Under the pieces are notes generated by a model, which saw only the letters and a program-made list of their open reading frames with translations, had not been told where the DNA came from and did not search any database. A DNA stretch of 64,000 nucleotides from Nemorincola caseinilytica. GTDB taxonomy: Bacteria; Bacteroidota; Bacteroidia; Chitinophagales; Chitinophagaceae. The DNA lies in the NCBI RefSeq assembly GCF_039540515.1, contig NZ_BAABFA010000007.1:1-64000 (forward strand). The letters are read 5' to 3'. A program made the translations under genes and the position numbers. Positions 1 to 8,985 of the stretch are shown piece after piece (the stretch's first letter is position 1; every line of letters starts with the position of its first letter).

Positions 1-49
1 TTGGTATTCCGATGAATTTGATGAAATGGTCAGGGAGCGTAGCAAATAA
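1..49 (+). CDS. 3' end of an unidentified CDS (cut by window start)
   Basis: One frame is open from base 2 and ends in TAA at 47-49, encoding a charged tail WYSDEFDEMVRERSK. This is plausibly the C-terminus of a gene that begins outside the window. Only 15 residues are visible, so no family can be named, and chance openness cannot be excluded. The next 225 bases before mtaB are AT-rich and hold no convincing gene. Confidence 0.35.
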   Translation, partial: WYSDEFDEMVRERSK

Positions 50-276
50 TTTCAAACTGAGACACTACCTAATAATCGTGTCAAGATCTGATGAATGCGT
101 CAATATCGTCCGTAACTGAGTATCAGCACCGCAACACGTTGCGCATACTTTGTATTGAAATTTACGCTTAAAGTAGCTACACTACCTGCTTTTATATTGA
201 CGATATTTATTATTCGAAAAGGACATTGTGGGTATTTAACCCTAACTTTGCGGCCTTTTAGTATCGTAGGGCATAT

Positions 277-1563
277 ATGAATAGGTCTGTGGCATTCCAT
301 ACGCTGGGTTGTAAGCTCAACTACTCCGAAACATCGGCCCTTGGCCGTATGCTGGAGGCCGATGGGTTCACAAAGAAAGAATTCGACGAGGTGGCCGATG
401 TATATGTGATCAACACCTGCTCTGTGACCGAGAATGCCGATAAGGAATGCCGCCAGATAGTACGCCGCATACAGAAACGCAATCCCGATGCCACAGTGGT
501 CATCACCGGCTGCTATGCCCAGCTGAAGCCTCAGGAGATAGCCGCCATAGAAGGTGTGGACCTGGTGCTGGGCGCTGCAGAGAAATTCAACCTGGCCACC
601 CACCTGAGGGAGATAACCGCCGGCCCGGCCGATGGCGGTGGCGCCCGCATATGCTCTTGCGATATAGAGGATGTAGGCGGTTTCCATAGCTCTTACTCCG
701 TCAACGACCGCACCCGTACCTTTCTGAAGGTACAGGACGGCTGCGACTACAATTGCAGCTTTTGCACCATACCACTGGCACGCGGCCACAGCCGCAGCGA
801 CAGCATACAGGGCGTACTGAACAATATAGAAGAACTGGCCGCCGCAGGCGTGAAGGAAGTAGTACTTACCGGCATAAACCTGGGCGACTTTGGCAAGGGC
901 GCCGATGGCGGGCGCACTCGCGATACCTCTTTCTACGAGCTGATACAGGCCATAGACAGCCATGCAGCGGCAGGTGTAGAGCGGTTCCGCATATCGTCTA
1001 TAGAGCCAAACCTGCTCACCGACGAGGTGATACGGCTGGTGGCGGGGTCCAAAAGATTCATGCCTCACTTCCATATACCATTGCAGAGCGGCAGCGACCG
1101 CATACTGGGCCTCATGCGCCGCCGCTACCGCCGCGACCTGTATGCCGACAGGGTGGCGCTGATAAAGCAACTGATGCCCCACTGCTGCATAGGGGTAGAT
1201 GTGATAGTAGGCTTCCCCGGCGAGACCGATGCAGATATGGATGAGACATTCCGCTTCCTGCACGACCTGGACATATCTTATCTGCATGTCTTCACCTACT
1301 CAGAGCGGACCAATACCCTGGCCGCCGAAATGAGGCCACAGGTGCCCATGCATGTGCGCAACGAGCGTAACAAGACGCTGCGCAACCTATCGTTCCAGAA
1401 AATGCGCTATTTCACCGAGGCACATACGGGCGCTACACGCAAAGTACTCTTCGAGCATGCCGAAAAGAACGGGATGATGGAAGGCTATAGCGACAACTAC
1501 ATCAAGGTACAGGCCCCCTTCCGCCAGGAAATGGTGAACCGGGTGGTGGATTGGACCTTGTAA
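277..1563 (+). CDS. mtaB: tRNA (N6-threonylcarbamoyladenosine(37)-C2)-methylthiotransferase MtaB
   Basis: MtaB is a radical SAM methylthiotransferase that converts t6A37 to ms2t6A37 in tRNAs reading ANN codons. The 428 residues match the usual family length. The N-terminal UPF0004 domain has the three cluster cysteines C12, C48 and C79. The radical SAM cluster motif CxxxCxxC is at C156, C160 and C163, in the stretch DGCDYNCSFCTIP. A short C-terminal TRAM-like segment follows. The ATG at 277 sits directly before the conserved opening of the family (VAFHTLGCKLN), and no earlier in-frame start is better. A possible -7 box, TAACTTTG, lies at 243-250. tRNA-Lys follows downstream on the same strand but has its own promoter. 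MiaB-family paralogues look similar, but the opening and the length favour MtaB. Confidence 0.93.
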   Translation: MNRSVAFHTLGCKLNYSETSALGRMLEADGFTKKEFDEVADVYVINTCSVTENADKECRQIVRRIQKRNPDATVVITGCYAQLKPQEIAAIEGVDLVLGAAEKFNLATHLREITAGPADGGGARICSCDIEDVGGFHSSYSVNDRTRTFLKVQDGCDYNCSFCTIPLARGHSRSDSIQGVLNNIEELAAAGVKEVVLTGINLGDFGKGADGGRTRDTSFYELIQAIDSHAAAGVERFRISSIEPNLLTDEVIRLVAGSKRFMPHFHIPLQSGSDRILGLMRRRYRRDLYADRVALIKQLMPHCCIGVDVIVGFPGETDADMDETFRFLHDLDISYLHVFTYSERTNTLAAEMRPQVPMHVRNERNKTLRNLSFQKMRYFTEAHTGATRKVLFEHAEKNGMMEGYSDNYIKVQAPFRQEMVNRVVDWTL

Positions 1564-1585
1564 AAGAGAAGAAATTCCACCACGA

Positions 1586-1617
1586 TTTGCATACATCGTC
1601 CGATACCCCTAAATTTG
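1586..1617 (+). promoter_or_regulatory. Bacteroidota-type promoter of tRNA-Lys
   Basis: TTTG (1586-1589) and TAAATTTG (1610-1617) are separated by exactly 20 bases. This is a full match to the Bacteroidota housekeeping promoter (-33 TTTG, -7 TAnnTTTG). The predicted transcription start falls about 10 bases before the tRNA. Confidence 0.75.
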
Positions 1618-1633
1618 CACTCCCATAATGAAT

Positions 1634-1706
<73 letters not shown>

Positions 1707-1728
1707 CACCTTAATTCAATTGATTATC

Positions 1729-1761
1729 AAGGCGTTACATGCAAAGTGTGACGCCTTTTTA
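1729..1761 (+). terminator. Rho-independent terminator after tRNA-Lys
   Basis: The stem AAGGCGTtACA / TGTgACGCCTT closes a short loop and is followed by a T run. It ends the tRNA-Lys transcript. The following 1762-2088 is AT-rich and holds only a spurious 61-codon frame; I see no gene or RNA there. Confidence 0.85.
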
Positions 1762-2088
1762 CTTTCATCGAAATTTGCCCGCACTGAAAATTGCAGTATT
1801 CGTGGCAGGGAAGTGCTTTAAATGTTTTTTACCATACATGTCATACATGTGAATTTTATTATTGCATTTGTGCTCGCTGGCAGAATCGTGTCTACTTCAA
1901 ATCGAAAACTACCAACTATTTTTGGACGCATTATTGCAATCGAAATATAAACAATCTACTAAAGCATCCTGCATAAATAATAATAATAAATTATTCACAT
2001 AAAACGTAATAGCGTTCAGTACTACTCCACTCTTATATTGAACTATTTCGCATGAAAGCCATTAACAAACAGCCAAATCCAATCAGAC

Positions 2089-4911
2089 CTAATACAATAC
2101 AAATACTTTTACCTTTTTAGAATAGCACAGTTTGCCTTCTAATTGAATAAAAATACAAAAGTAGCCTTTGCCTACACTAGCAGGAGCTACAGTAAGATCG
2201 CCAGTAAAATTAGAATAAATATTTACTCGAGGCGTTGCTACTGGTTCCTGAGAAAAACCATATGAAGGCCCCCAAGGTGCGCTACTCGCCCAAGGTGAAT
2301 AATTCATAGCCACACCGTATATCACATGTGAAGATAGATAAACAACAGGGAGTCCGCTTACCGTTATCAACTCCGGACGATTACGAACAGTAACTGTTTT
2401 TGATACAGGACAACTTCCAAGATCATACATAAGAACAACAGAGCCCCCGGGGTCATTATCTCTAATAGTAATATCCCCCGATGGAGATATAGAAAGTAGA
2501 GATGGATCAGAGCTAGTCCACACCCCTCCTGTGGGAGAACCAGTCAACGAATAACCGGTTCCCGTAATGCAATAATTGTCATTGCTGTTCGTAATTTGAG
2601 GCTTTAGCGATGTTATTGAATATGTACCCACGCATCCTTGCATACTTGTGTAAGAGATGAGAACACTGCCATATGCTAAACTAGTTACGATACCACCACT
2701 TGTTACCGTTGCGAGACCAATATTACCGCTTGACCAAGTTCCGCCACTCATATTAGAGGATAGGGTGGTAGGGGCACAAACGGATGAAGCTCCCGAAATG
2801 GCTGGCATACCATAAACAGTAACTACCTTAGTTGCTTCGCATCCATTAGAGGCCACATAAACGATGGTAGGTGTTCCAGCAGCCATGCCGGCAACTACCC
2901 CACCACCACTTACACTTGCCTGTAAGTTGCTACTGTACCATGTGCCGCCAGATGGGCTTCCTGTAAGGGTAATGGTAGAGCCTTGGCAAACGGTAGAAGT
3001 ACCCGAAACAATAGGTGATTCTAAAACAGCTATCTGATGAACGACAGGGCATCCGGCACCAAAATACGAGGCAGGTGTGAAGGTAATATTTGCGGTGCCT
3101 GTCCCCACGGTCGTTACTAGACCATCGTTAAGCTCAACATCAACTACCGCGATATCGCTGCTGGTCCATGTGCCATCACCATCTATAGAGAAGTCCAGAA
3201 TATTACCCATACATAAGTTCATAGTCGGCATTAAAGGTGTTGTGCCAACAGCAACAGTTTTAGTGGCAATACAACCAGGGGTCATAGTATATGTGATAAT
3301 GGCCGTTCCTGTTGCGACACCAGTAACATAACCGGTACTGCCATTGGCAGTTGCCACAGAAGGATCACTACTGCTTAACATAACACCCGATACAGGACTT
3401 GGAGGAAGCTCTGGATTAAAAGATATCCACACCTGTATTGAAGAGCCAATACATATGGCATCTGGCAGATGGATCCGGGCACTGTTAACATTTACCAAGG
3501 TCGTACCCTGACACCCGGCAGGTGTTGTGTATGTGGCCATTGACCCATCACGATAGGTATATATGCCAGAAAGTACTCCATCCGAGCTATGTGTCATTCC
3601 CGATGCAGTAAAATGCAAGGCCCAGGTACCACCAGATGGTGTTGCAGTCAATGTGGTCGTAGCTCCGGCACAGACGTCAACCTCATAAGGCGTAATAACA
3701 TCTTCTACCGTCATTATCTTATAGCCCATACATCCACCATAAGGCGCCGTATATGTGATAATAACTGTGCCGGGAATAACGCCTGTTACTACGCCTCCTG
3801 TACCTATGGTAGCAATAGAGGTATTGTTACTGCTCCATGTACCACCCGGGGGTACAACAGATAGTGCCTTGGTACCAGCCGGACACACAATAGCATCACC
3901 ACTGACCGAAACATTACTATAAATATTCATCGGCATACTCGCAGAACAATCTCCAAAAGTATATGTGAGTGCGGTACTGCCTGCGTGTACACCCGTAACA
4001 TCGCAAGTAGCGCCAGAGGCACTGATAATTGCTACATAACTAGACCCTATACTCCATGAACCACCTGCGGGCCAAGATGTCGCAGTGGCTATACCTCCGA
4101 TACATAGAGGGGTCGGCATTGCTATAGTGGCAGGCGCTACTGACACCACCACGGTTGAGCGCCCACAAGCAATGGAAGAATATGTGATGATTGCGGTACC
4201 TGTGGCGGTACCAGAGGTAATAACACCATTAGTATCTACCGAAACATATATTGAATTGCTACTTTCCCATTCCCCACACCCATAGCTAGCTCTCAACGTG
4301 GCTGTATCATTGCGACAAAGCAGAGTATCACCTACAAGAATATTATTGGGACAATATGAGTTGAAATAAAAATCATAGGCCTGACCGTAAGTGCCAATAC
4401 AAGGGGCATCGGTATTGTTACGAGCCTCCGAAAGCATCACACGCATATGGTAGCGCCCTGCAGGGGCACCACAAACAAGACTTATTTCATAAACCGAGTC
4501 CATGACAGTGGGGCCAAGCTCCACATCGGGGGTAGGATTTGCAGGCCAGTTAGCATACTCTGTCGACCCGAATATATTATCACGATTCCAGTCTATATAA
4601 ACCGATACATAACCCGTATAGTGAGTTGTGTAGCGCGATATATGCAAGTATACCTTGGCGCCTACGGGGGCATCTATACCCTGGGTGGCAGAGAGGTCGG
4701 TATAGGTGCCGGTGCAGCTGGTGGCATTCACGCTGATGGTAGATGTGGTACCCATATCTCCGGTGGCATGTATATTGGTGAAATACTCTGTGAAGCAGCT
4801 TTTACTGAAGACCGGCGCAGTAGCGGTATCGCACCCCTGCCCATAACTATTGGCCATGCCCGCCACACACAGCAGCAGCAAAAAAACACGCATATATCTT
4901 CTAAGGTCCAT
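2089..4911 (-). CDS. Secreted GEVED/Ig-like repeat surface protein
   Basis: This 940-residue protein is probably a large exported cell-surface or adhesin-like protein. A signal peptide covers residues 1-25 (cleavage near SYGQ). A GEVED-type domain follows (about 26-190), with the characteristic YIDWNRDNIF segment. About nine bacterial Ig-like repeats of roughly 75 residues come next; each has a TWSSSN/ATV-type strand and a GTxxITYT-type strand, and most have one cysteine. The C-terminus ends KVKVFVLY and shows no recognisable T9SS type A sorting domain, so the route across the outer membrane is unclear. The 5' end (about 4640-4911) is visibly more GC-rich than the repeat region, suggesting the repeats were expanded or acquired. 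It begins 6 bases after a 99-residue RHS-derived gene on the same strand. Its ligand is unknown. Confidence 0.8.
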   Translation of the reverse strand: MDLRRYMRVFLLLLCVAGMANSYGQGCDTATAPVFSKSCFTEYFTNIHATGDMGTTSTISVNATSCTGTYTDLSATQGIDAPVGAKVYLHISRYTTHYTGYVSVYIDWNRDNIFGSTEYANWPANPTPDVELGPTVMDSVYEISLVCGAPAGRYHMRVMLSEARNNTDAPCIGTYGQAYDFYFNSYCPNNILVGDTLLCRNDTATLRASYGCGEWESSNSIYVSVDTNGVITSGTATGTAIITYSSIACGRSTVVVSVAPATIAMPTPLCIGGIATATSWPAGGSWSIGSSYVAIISASGATCDVTGVHAGSTALTYTFGDCSASMPMNIYSNVSVSGDAIVCPAGTKALSVVPPGGTWSSNNTSIATIGTGGVVTGVIPGTVIITYTAPYGGCMGYKIMTVEDVITPYEVDVCAGATTTLTATPSGGTWALHFTASGMTHSSDGVLSGIYTYRDGSMATYTTPAGCQGTTLVNVNSARIHLPDAICIGSSIQVWISFNPELPPSPVSGVMLSSSDPSVATANGSTGYVTGVATGTAIITYTMTPGCIATKTVAVGTTPLMPTMNLCMGNILDFSIDGDGTWTSSDIAVVDVELNDGLVTTVGTGTANITFTPASYFGAGCPVVHQIAVLESPIVSGTSTVCQGSTITLTGSPSGGTWYSSNLQASVSGGGVVAGMAAGTPTIVYVASNGCEATKVVTVYGMPAISGASSVCAPTTLSSNMSGGTWSSGNIGLATVTSGGIVTSLAYGSVLISYTSMQGCVGTYSITSLKPQITNSNDNYCITGTGYSLTGSPTGGVWTSSDPSLLSISPSGDITIRDNDPGGSVVLMYDLGSCPVSKTVTVRNRPELITVSGLPVVYLSSHVIYGVAMNYSPWASSAPWGPSYGFSQEPVATPRVNIYSNFTGDLTVAPASVGKGYFCIFIQLEGKLCYSKKVKVFVLY

Positions 4912-4917
4912 TTTTTG

Positions 4918-5217
4918 TTATTTTATAGAGTTGTATAGTTCTTTATTTTTGTTCGTTATTACGGTGGGTATGCCGCTGGCCATGCTTAGGGTGGGGCCTA
5001 TGGCAGAGCCCGTACTAACATCGGTAACGGTGATGTCGTGCAGGTTTATCATGCTGTTCACGGCTATCTGCACATTGTCGCAATACGATGATACAGCAAG
5101 GTCTATCTCGCCTCCCATGCCGGAAGTGAATTTACTTACAGGCATACCCATAGCCCTGCCACATGCCAAAAGGCACAGAAACATTAGCCATATTTTTACC
5201 TGTTTCATCCTATTCAT
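4918..5217 (-). CDS. Small secreted protein, duplicated fragment of the RHS core
   Basis: A 99-residue product with a signal-peptide-like start (hydrophobic segment IWLMFLCLLACG). The following ~55 residues (GMGGEIDLAVSSYCDNV... to ...GIPTVIT) match residues 326-381 of the RHS protein at 5791-7941, with one amino-acid change (I for T). The DNA match runs 4954-5121 against 6799-6966, with 8 differences in 168 bases and no indels. This is a partial gene copy capped by a new leader, either a recombination remnant or a minimal surface protein. Seven of the eight substitutions are silent, so it may recently have been under selection or kept uniform by gene conversion. No independent function can be assigned. 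Confidence 0.6.
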   Translation of the reverse strand: MNRMKQVKIWLMFLCLLACGRAMGMPVSKFTSGMGGEIDLAVSSYCDNVQIAVNSMINLHDITVTDVSTGSAIGPTLSMASGIPTVITNKNKELYNSIK

Positions 5218-5239
5218 CTCTTTATGCTATTCCGTTTTT

Positions 5240-5794
5240 TTAGTTCCCCAAACATGCGTTCCAAATGTCCACACATTGCATAGTGGGAGAAAGCCAACCG
5301 TGCAATACCCCTTCACCCCTTTTCTCAAGGACAATTTGCAACCAAATCTGATTACGAATGAAGGCTACTTTGCTAATTGAAAAGGGGTTTGCCAACCTGT
5401 TTGAATCAATATAAATTTTGCTAGAGGTGTTATCCGTCCCCGTATAAACGAATGGCATAACCGAGCGCTTTGCAGCATAATAAATACCAATATCACCAGA
5501 CTTTATCCAGCCCGATAGAACCTGTTTTGCATCATGTTCTGCGTCAATCGTGTATTTCACCTTTACTTTAATCCTGTCCCCATGTGTTCTAACAAATTTA
5601 AAGATGTAGTATTTGTCTTTTAGTTCATCATTCTTAACGATACGGCATACTTTTGAGCCTACACTATCGATATATATAGTACATCGATGATCATTCAACA
5701 GGAATGCATTACCATCAAATTCATTTTCCTGAGCTAGAATCACTCCACACGAAATGAAGAGAAACTGCACCATTAATATTATACGATACATCAT
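5240..5794 (-). CDS. Probable secreted immunity protein with SH3-like segments
   Basis: This 184-residue product is predicted to protect against the toxin tip encoded immediately upstream. The ATG overlaps the stop of the RHS gene (ATGA, 5791-5794), indicating translational coupling, the usual arrangement of toxin and immunity genes. It has a signal peptide (residues 1-21, ending ILAQ), so it acts in the periplasm. Two segments resemble bacterial SH3-type domains: SGWIKSGDIGIYY around residue 94, and the C-terminal HGWLSPTMQC. A periplasmic SH3-like immunity protein fits a cell-wall-active toxin. The coding region is AT-rich compared with the chromosome around it. No named immunity family is recognised with certainty; the function is inferred from position, signal peptide and coupling. 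Confidence 0.6.
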   Translation of the reverse strand: MMYRIILMVQFLFISCGVILAQENEFDGNAFLLNDHRCTIYIDSVGSKVCRIVKNDELKDKYYIFKFVRTHGDRIKVKVKYTIDAEHDAKQVLSGWIKSGDIGIYYAAKRSVMPFVYTGTDNTSSKIYIDSNRLANPFSISKVAFIRNQIWLQIVLEKRGEGVLHGWLSPTMQCVDIWNACLGN

Positions 5795-7941
5795 TTGCTT
5801 CTACCGTTTACCTGTAAATGAAATTGTTTTACACCATTTAACTGCTGGTTGAATTCATTCCAACCAATACTTTTGACATTCCCTTTGATATCATATTGAG
5901 TAGGTGTAATGATAAGGCATCCCGTAGTCACACCTCCCTTTAATTTGCCCTTTAGCGGACCGTCTTTATAATACGTTTTACCAGCCCAACCATTTCTATT
6001 CGATGTGTGGATATATACACCATCTTTCTGAGTAGCACTATATGGGTGTATAGGACTTGGATTAACTCCATCTAACGTATTGACTGGACCTGTATTATTG
6101 ATTGCCCAGTTAGATTTTAAGGCTCCTGACTTACCTGGATTTCGATACGAGACGGTATAGTCACCATCATCAATTGCACCAAACGTTTTGAAATCAGATG
6201 TCATCGAGAGGCCTTTATAATACTGAATATCATTTTCTCCTTTAGGTCCATATACAGTAACGTCAGCAAGCTTTGCTCCCTTGCCAAAAAGATTCTCCCC
6301 TTCGCCAAGCTTTTCATCTCTGCTACCTTTAAAATCAACCACCGCTTTCCCCAAGTATTTTTCACCTGGTTTAGTTGTTGCCTGAGAAGTTGCATCTTTG
6401 TCCCAAACGATATTTCCATCCTTCTTTTCAACCCAGTCATCAATATTTCCTAGAGGATCGTTTCGGGAGATAGGGTTGCCACTGAAAGTTGAATACGTTG
6501 AAATCGAAGGATTACCGTTCCAATCATCTTTATTCCACCTCCTTCCTATCCTCGGGTCATACTCCCAATACAATGCAGAATAGTGGTTGCCCACACCCGC
6601 CACTTCATTCTCCTTCATCTGCCCATTATACCCATACCTATATCCATCATTGTTGCACACCGTGCTTACGATGTTGCGCGGTACTACGGTGTCTTGCTGG
6701 GCGCGTATGCTTACCAGTTCCACATCGCCGCCACCGGGGTTGGTGCATTCTATCTTCAGGTGTATGTTGCCGCTGTGCGGGGTGCTGGTAATGTTCACCG
6801 TTATTACGGTGGGTATACCGCTGGCCATGCTTAGGGTAGGCCCTATGGCAGAACCCGTACTAACATCGGTAACGGTGATGTCGTGCAGGTTTATCATGCT
6901 GTTCACGGCTGTCTGCACATTGTCGCAGTATGATGATACCGCAAGGTCTATCTCGCCTCCCATGCCCGCACCTGTGCTGTAAATATGATAACCGGTAAGG
7001 CCACCGCCAATGCCGGAGGTAGCCCCTACTATACCCACAAAGGCCCCGCCGAACGAGGTGAACGCGAGGTCGTAGCCGCGGTATACCAGCACATTGCCCA
7101 TGCCGCTGTAGGTGGTGGTGAAGCAGTGTGTGGCCGTATCGACCGTATAGCGGCCGGGTATGTACTGCCCAAAAGGATAGTGGTCGTGCGCGGAGGGCAC
7201 TATGGGCGCCCACGCATCTATAAGGGCATCTACACCCGTGGTGAGCCAGCCGCTCACAGGGGTGAACTCGCTACCCTTGCGCTTGTCGCTGAGGGTGGCC
7301 AGCACATTGCCCAGGTGGTCGGGCACTTCATACTCGTTCTGGCCCGTACCATGCTTCGCATAGCGCCATAGCTTGTCGCTGTTGCCATAGGGGTTGGTAC
7401 TATCTATCGTTATCACGTCCTGGCACTCCAGGCTATACCATGGCACCCGGGCAAACAGGCGCACCGTATCGTACACACCTGTGGGTATCACAGTGCCATC
7501 TACCGTCATACCTATCTCCTGCCCATAATACTGCTTCTGCCCCAGCCGGCTACTGCCATATATATCGTGAGATGCAAGGGCGAAATCGTGGTAGAAGCCA
7601 GGATTTCTGGACGTACCAGAACCTTTGTAAGTAGCCAGTATATTGCCCCCGGCATCGCGTATGTAGTATTCATCGTGCCTTACCTTAGGCAAGCTGCCTA
7701 TCTTGCTGTAGTGCTTGGCCACGCGGTTGCCGGCCGCATCGTACTGGTAGGTCACAAGGCTGGTATCGGTATTGTTGATGAAGCCTACCACCTTGTTGTA
7801 CAGGTTCCAGACAATGGTATCCTGCCCGCTCTCCAGGTTGGCAGAAAGGTTGCCTATGGCATCAGCAAAACAAAGCCCCCTGTAGCATACCAAAAGGCTT
7901 GCTATCAACAACCATGTTCTTATTGGGGGCGTCAGCTTCAT
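5791..7941 (-). CDS. RHS-repeat protein with L,D-transpeptidase-like C-terminal tip
   Basis: A 716-residue polymorphic-toxin-type protein. A signal peptide (1-26) is joined directly to an internal RHS segment (DAIGNLSANLES...), so the usual long N-terminal repeat region is missing. YD-type repeats cover about 60-300 (YQYDAAGNRVAKHY, YYIRDAGGNILATY, VPDHLGNVLAT). The RHS-associated core lies at about 435-498 and ends ISRNDPLG. The variable tip is 500-716. It contains VYIHTS (H645) and GGVTTGCLII (C675), an arrangement reminiscent of the His...Ser/Thr-x-Gly-Cys catalytic pair of L,D-transpeptidases, which suggests a peptidoglycan-acting enzyme. Residues 326-381 are duplicated in the gene at 4918-5217. 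The base composition changes from GC-rich core to AT-rich tip near 6580, as expected for an exchanged toxin cassette. The catalytic assignment is an inference. Confidence 0.75.
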   Translation of the reverse strand: MKLTPPIRTWLLIASLLVCYRGLCFADAIGNLSANLESGQDTIVWNLYNKVVGFINNTDTSLVTYQYDAAGNRVAKHYSKIGSLPKVRHDEYYIRDAGGNILATYKGSGTSRNPGFYHDFALASHDIYGSSRLGQKQYYGQEIGMTVDGTVIPTGVYDTVRLFARVPWYSLECQDVITIDSTNPYGNSDKLWRYAKHGTGQNEYEVPDHLGNVLATLSDKRKGSEFTPVSGWLTTGVDALIDAWAPIVPSAHDHYPFGQYIPGRYTVDTATHCFTTTYSGMGNVLVYRGYDLAFTSFGGAFVGIVGATSGIGGGLTGYHIYSTGAGMGGEIDLAVSSYCDNVQTAVNSMINLHDITVTDVSTGSAIGPTLSMASGIPTVITVNITSTPHSGNIHLKIECTNPGGGDVELVSIRAQQDTVVPRNIVSTVCNNDGYRYGYNGQMKENEVAGVGNHYSALYWEYDPRIGRRWNKDDWNGNPSISTYSTFSGNPISRNDPLGNIDDWVEKKDGNIVWDKDATSQATTKPGEKYLGKAVVDFKGSRDEKLGEGENLFGKGAKLADVTVYGPKGENDIQYYKGLSMTSDFKTFGAIDDGDYTVSYRNPGKSGALKSNWAINNTGPVNTLDGVNPSPIHPYSATQKDGVYIHTSNRNGWAGKTYYKDGPLKGKLKGGVTTGCLIITPTQYDIKGNVKSIGWNEFNQQLNGVKQFHLQVNGRSK

Positions 7942-8016
7942 TACTACTATTTTATTTCAGTGGCGTTGCACCATTCGGCTTCGGACCGTTATCGGGCTTT
8001 TCTCTTACCGTTTTCT

Positions 8017-8511
8017 CTATTGAACACTATAGAAAAACAAATTTTTGTAGAGTAGCTTATCGTAATCAGTGTTCCATTCTTCTAAATTATAATAAGCTTT
8101 TACTGCTTTTTCTACTCTTACTGGAGCAACATAATTGCGATAACTAATTTTATCTTTTTCAAAAGATTTTATGGCCGTAGACGGCAAAGGATTCTGAAAA
8201 AAATCCTCGTATTGTGGCATATCGTCTGTTCCCAGTTTATATACAGGCAATCTAATGCCCTCTAGATTTGTCTGAATATTTGCAAATACTATCCAATGTT
8301 TATGATAGAATTTTGCATCAAACGTATTTGCAAAGAATAGTACATCATTCTTAATAATTTCTTTTGGATCAATTGGCGATGTAATGCCTTGTAGTCCTTT
8401 AAAAATTACAACTGTGAGACTCTCCTTGTTAAGAATACATCTTATCTGGCCAATGGCATAGTTAGAATCGCTAACGCGTAATGTGAATAAATCTCCTTCT
8501 TTAAGTTTCAT
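8017..8511 (-). CDS. Imm26-like immunity protein
   Basis: This 164-residue cytoplasmic protein begins MKLKEGDLFTLRV, followed by NYAIGQIRCIL and VVIFKG. That pattern resembles the Imm26 immunity family (a GDxFxxPL opening, a YGxGRV segment, then a hydrophobic strand). It starts 2 bases after the stop of the GIY-YIG-type toxin tip on the same strand, so the two form a toxin/immunity pair. Without a signal peptide it would act in the cytoplasm, consistent with a nuclease target. The coding region is AT-rich. It is probably retained because the toxin fragment can still be made, or as an orphan immunity gene against relatives. Confidence 0.65.
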   Translation of the reverse strand: MKLKEGDLFTLRVSDSNYAIGQIRCILNKESLTVVIFKGLQGITSPIDPKEIIKNDVLFFANTFDAKFYHKHWIVFANIQTNLEGIRLPVYKLGTDDMPQYEDFFQNPLPSTAIKSFEKDKISYRNYVAPVRVEKAVKAYYNLEEWNTDYDKLLYKNLFFYSVQ

Positions 8512-8513
8512 CG

Positions 8514-8879
8514 CTATTTTTTTATTACATTCTTTTTATTTGACAATTGTCCATTAGGATTACTCTTATTTGTTGGACCTCCACCTGCATCAATATGTTT
8601 TTGTTCAGCAAGATTCAAAGCCTTGCCAGGTGTTGCTCTGTCTAGTATTTCAAATTCAAAGTCTGCATCTGGGTTATTACGAGCATGTTCTTTTTGACGT
8701 TGAAGGTATCTATTCTCATTCTTGGCTTGACCAACATATGGTTTAATCTGGTTATTACGGTCTTTTCTTCCGTATATTATACCTTCTGGGATTTCTTTAG
8801 GCGCTGACTTTGAACTATTAAGTATAGGTCCACCATTATCTCTGGTCTCTTGCCCAACATTATTCAAACCTTGCTGCAA
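8514..8879 (-). CDS. GIY-YIG-like toxin tip, 5'-truncated RHS-type gene fragment
   Basis: The 121 residues counted from a TTG at 8879 are the C-terminal tip of a larger polymorphic toxin. Motifs fit a GIY-YIG nuclease core: GIIYGR and PYVGQA (the two signature strands), RYLQRQKEH, an AEQ glutamate and a C-terminal SNK. The frame stays open upstream to a TAG at 8997-8999 and reads naturally (EVKYDESASYPSYNSAANA), but no ATG is present. The real gene therefore continued further and has been cut at about 8984, where the oppositely oriented OmpA fragment begins. The RHS core is missing. Whether any product is made is unknown; the adjacent immunity gene suggests it once was. A pseudogene call is equally reasonable. 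Confidence 0.55.
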   Translation of the reverse strand: MQQGLNNVGQETRDNGGPILNSSKSAPKEIPEGIIYGRKDRNNQIKPYVGQAKNENRYLQRQKEHARNNPDADFEFEILDRATPGKALNLAEQKHIDAGGGPTNKSNPNGQLSNKKNVIKK

Positions 8880-8985
8880 CCAAAAACCTACATCAGCACT
8901 TGTATTTGCGAAGTCGGCATCTTTAGCATTAGCTGCTGAGTTATACGAAGGGTAACTAGCACTTTCATCATACTTTACCTCTTGT

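Noticed and set aside
100..1287. Long minus-strand frame opposite mtaB
   Set aside because: It is the reverse-strand shadow of a clear conserved gene, with no domain of its own.
1791..1976. 61-codon plus-strand frame after tRNA-Lys
   Set aside because: AT-rich, starts within the region after the terminator, shows no conserved motif and has no promoter.
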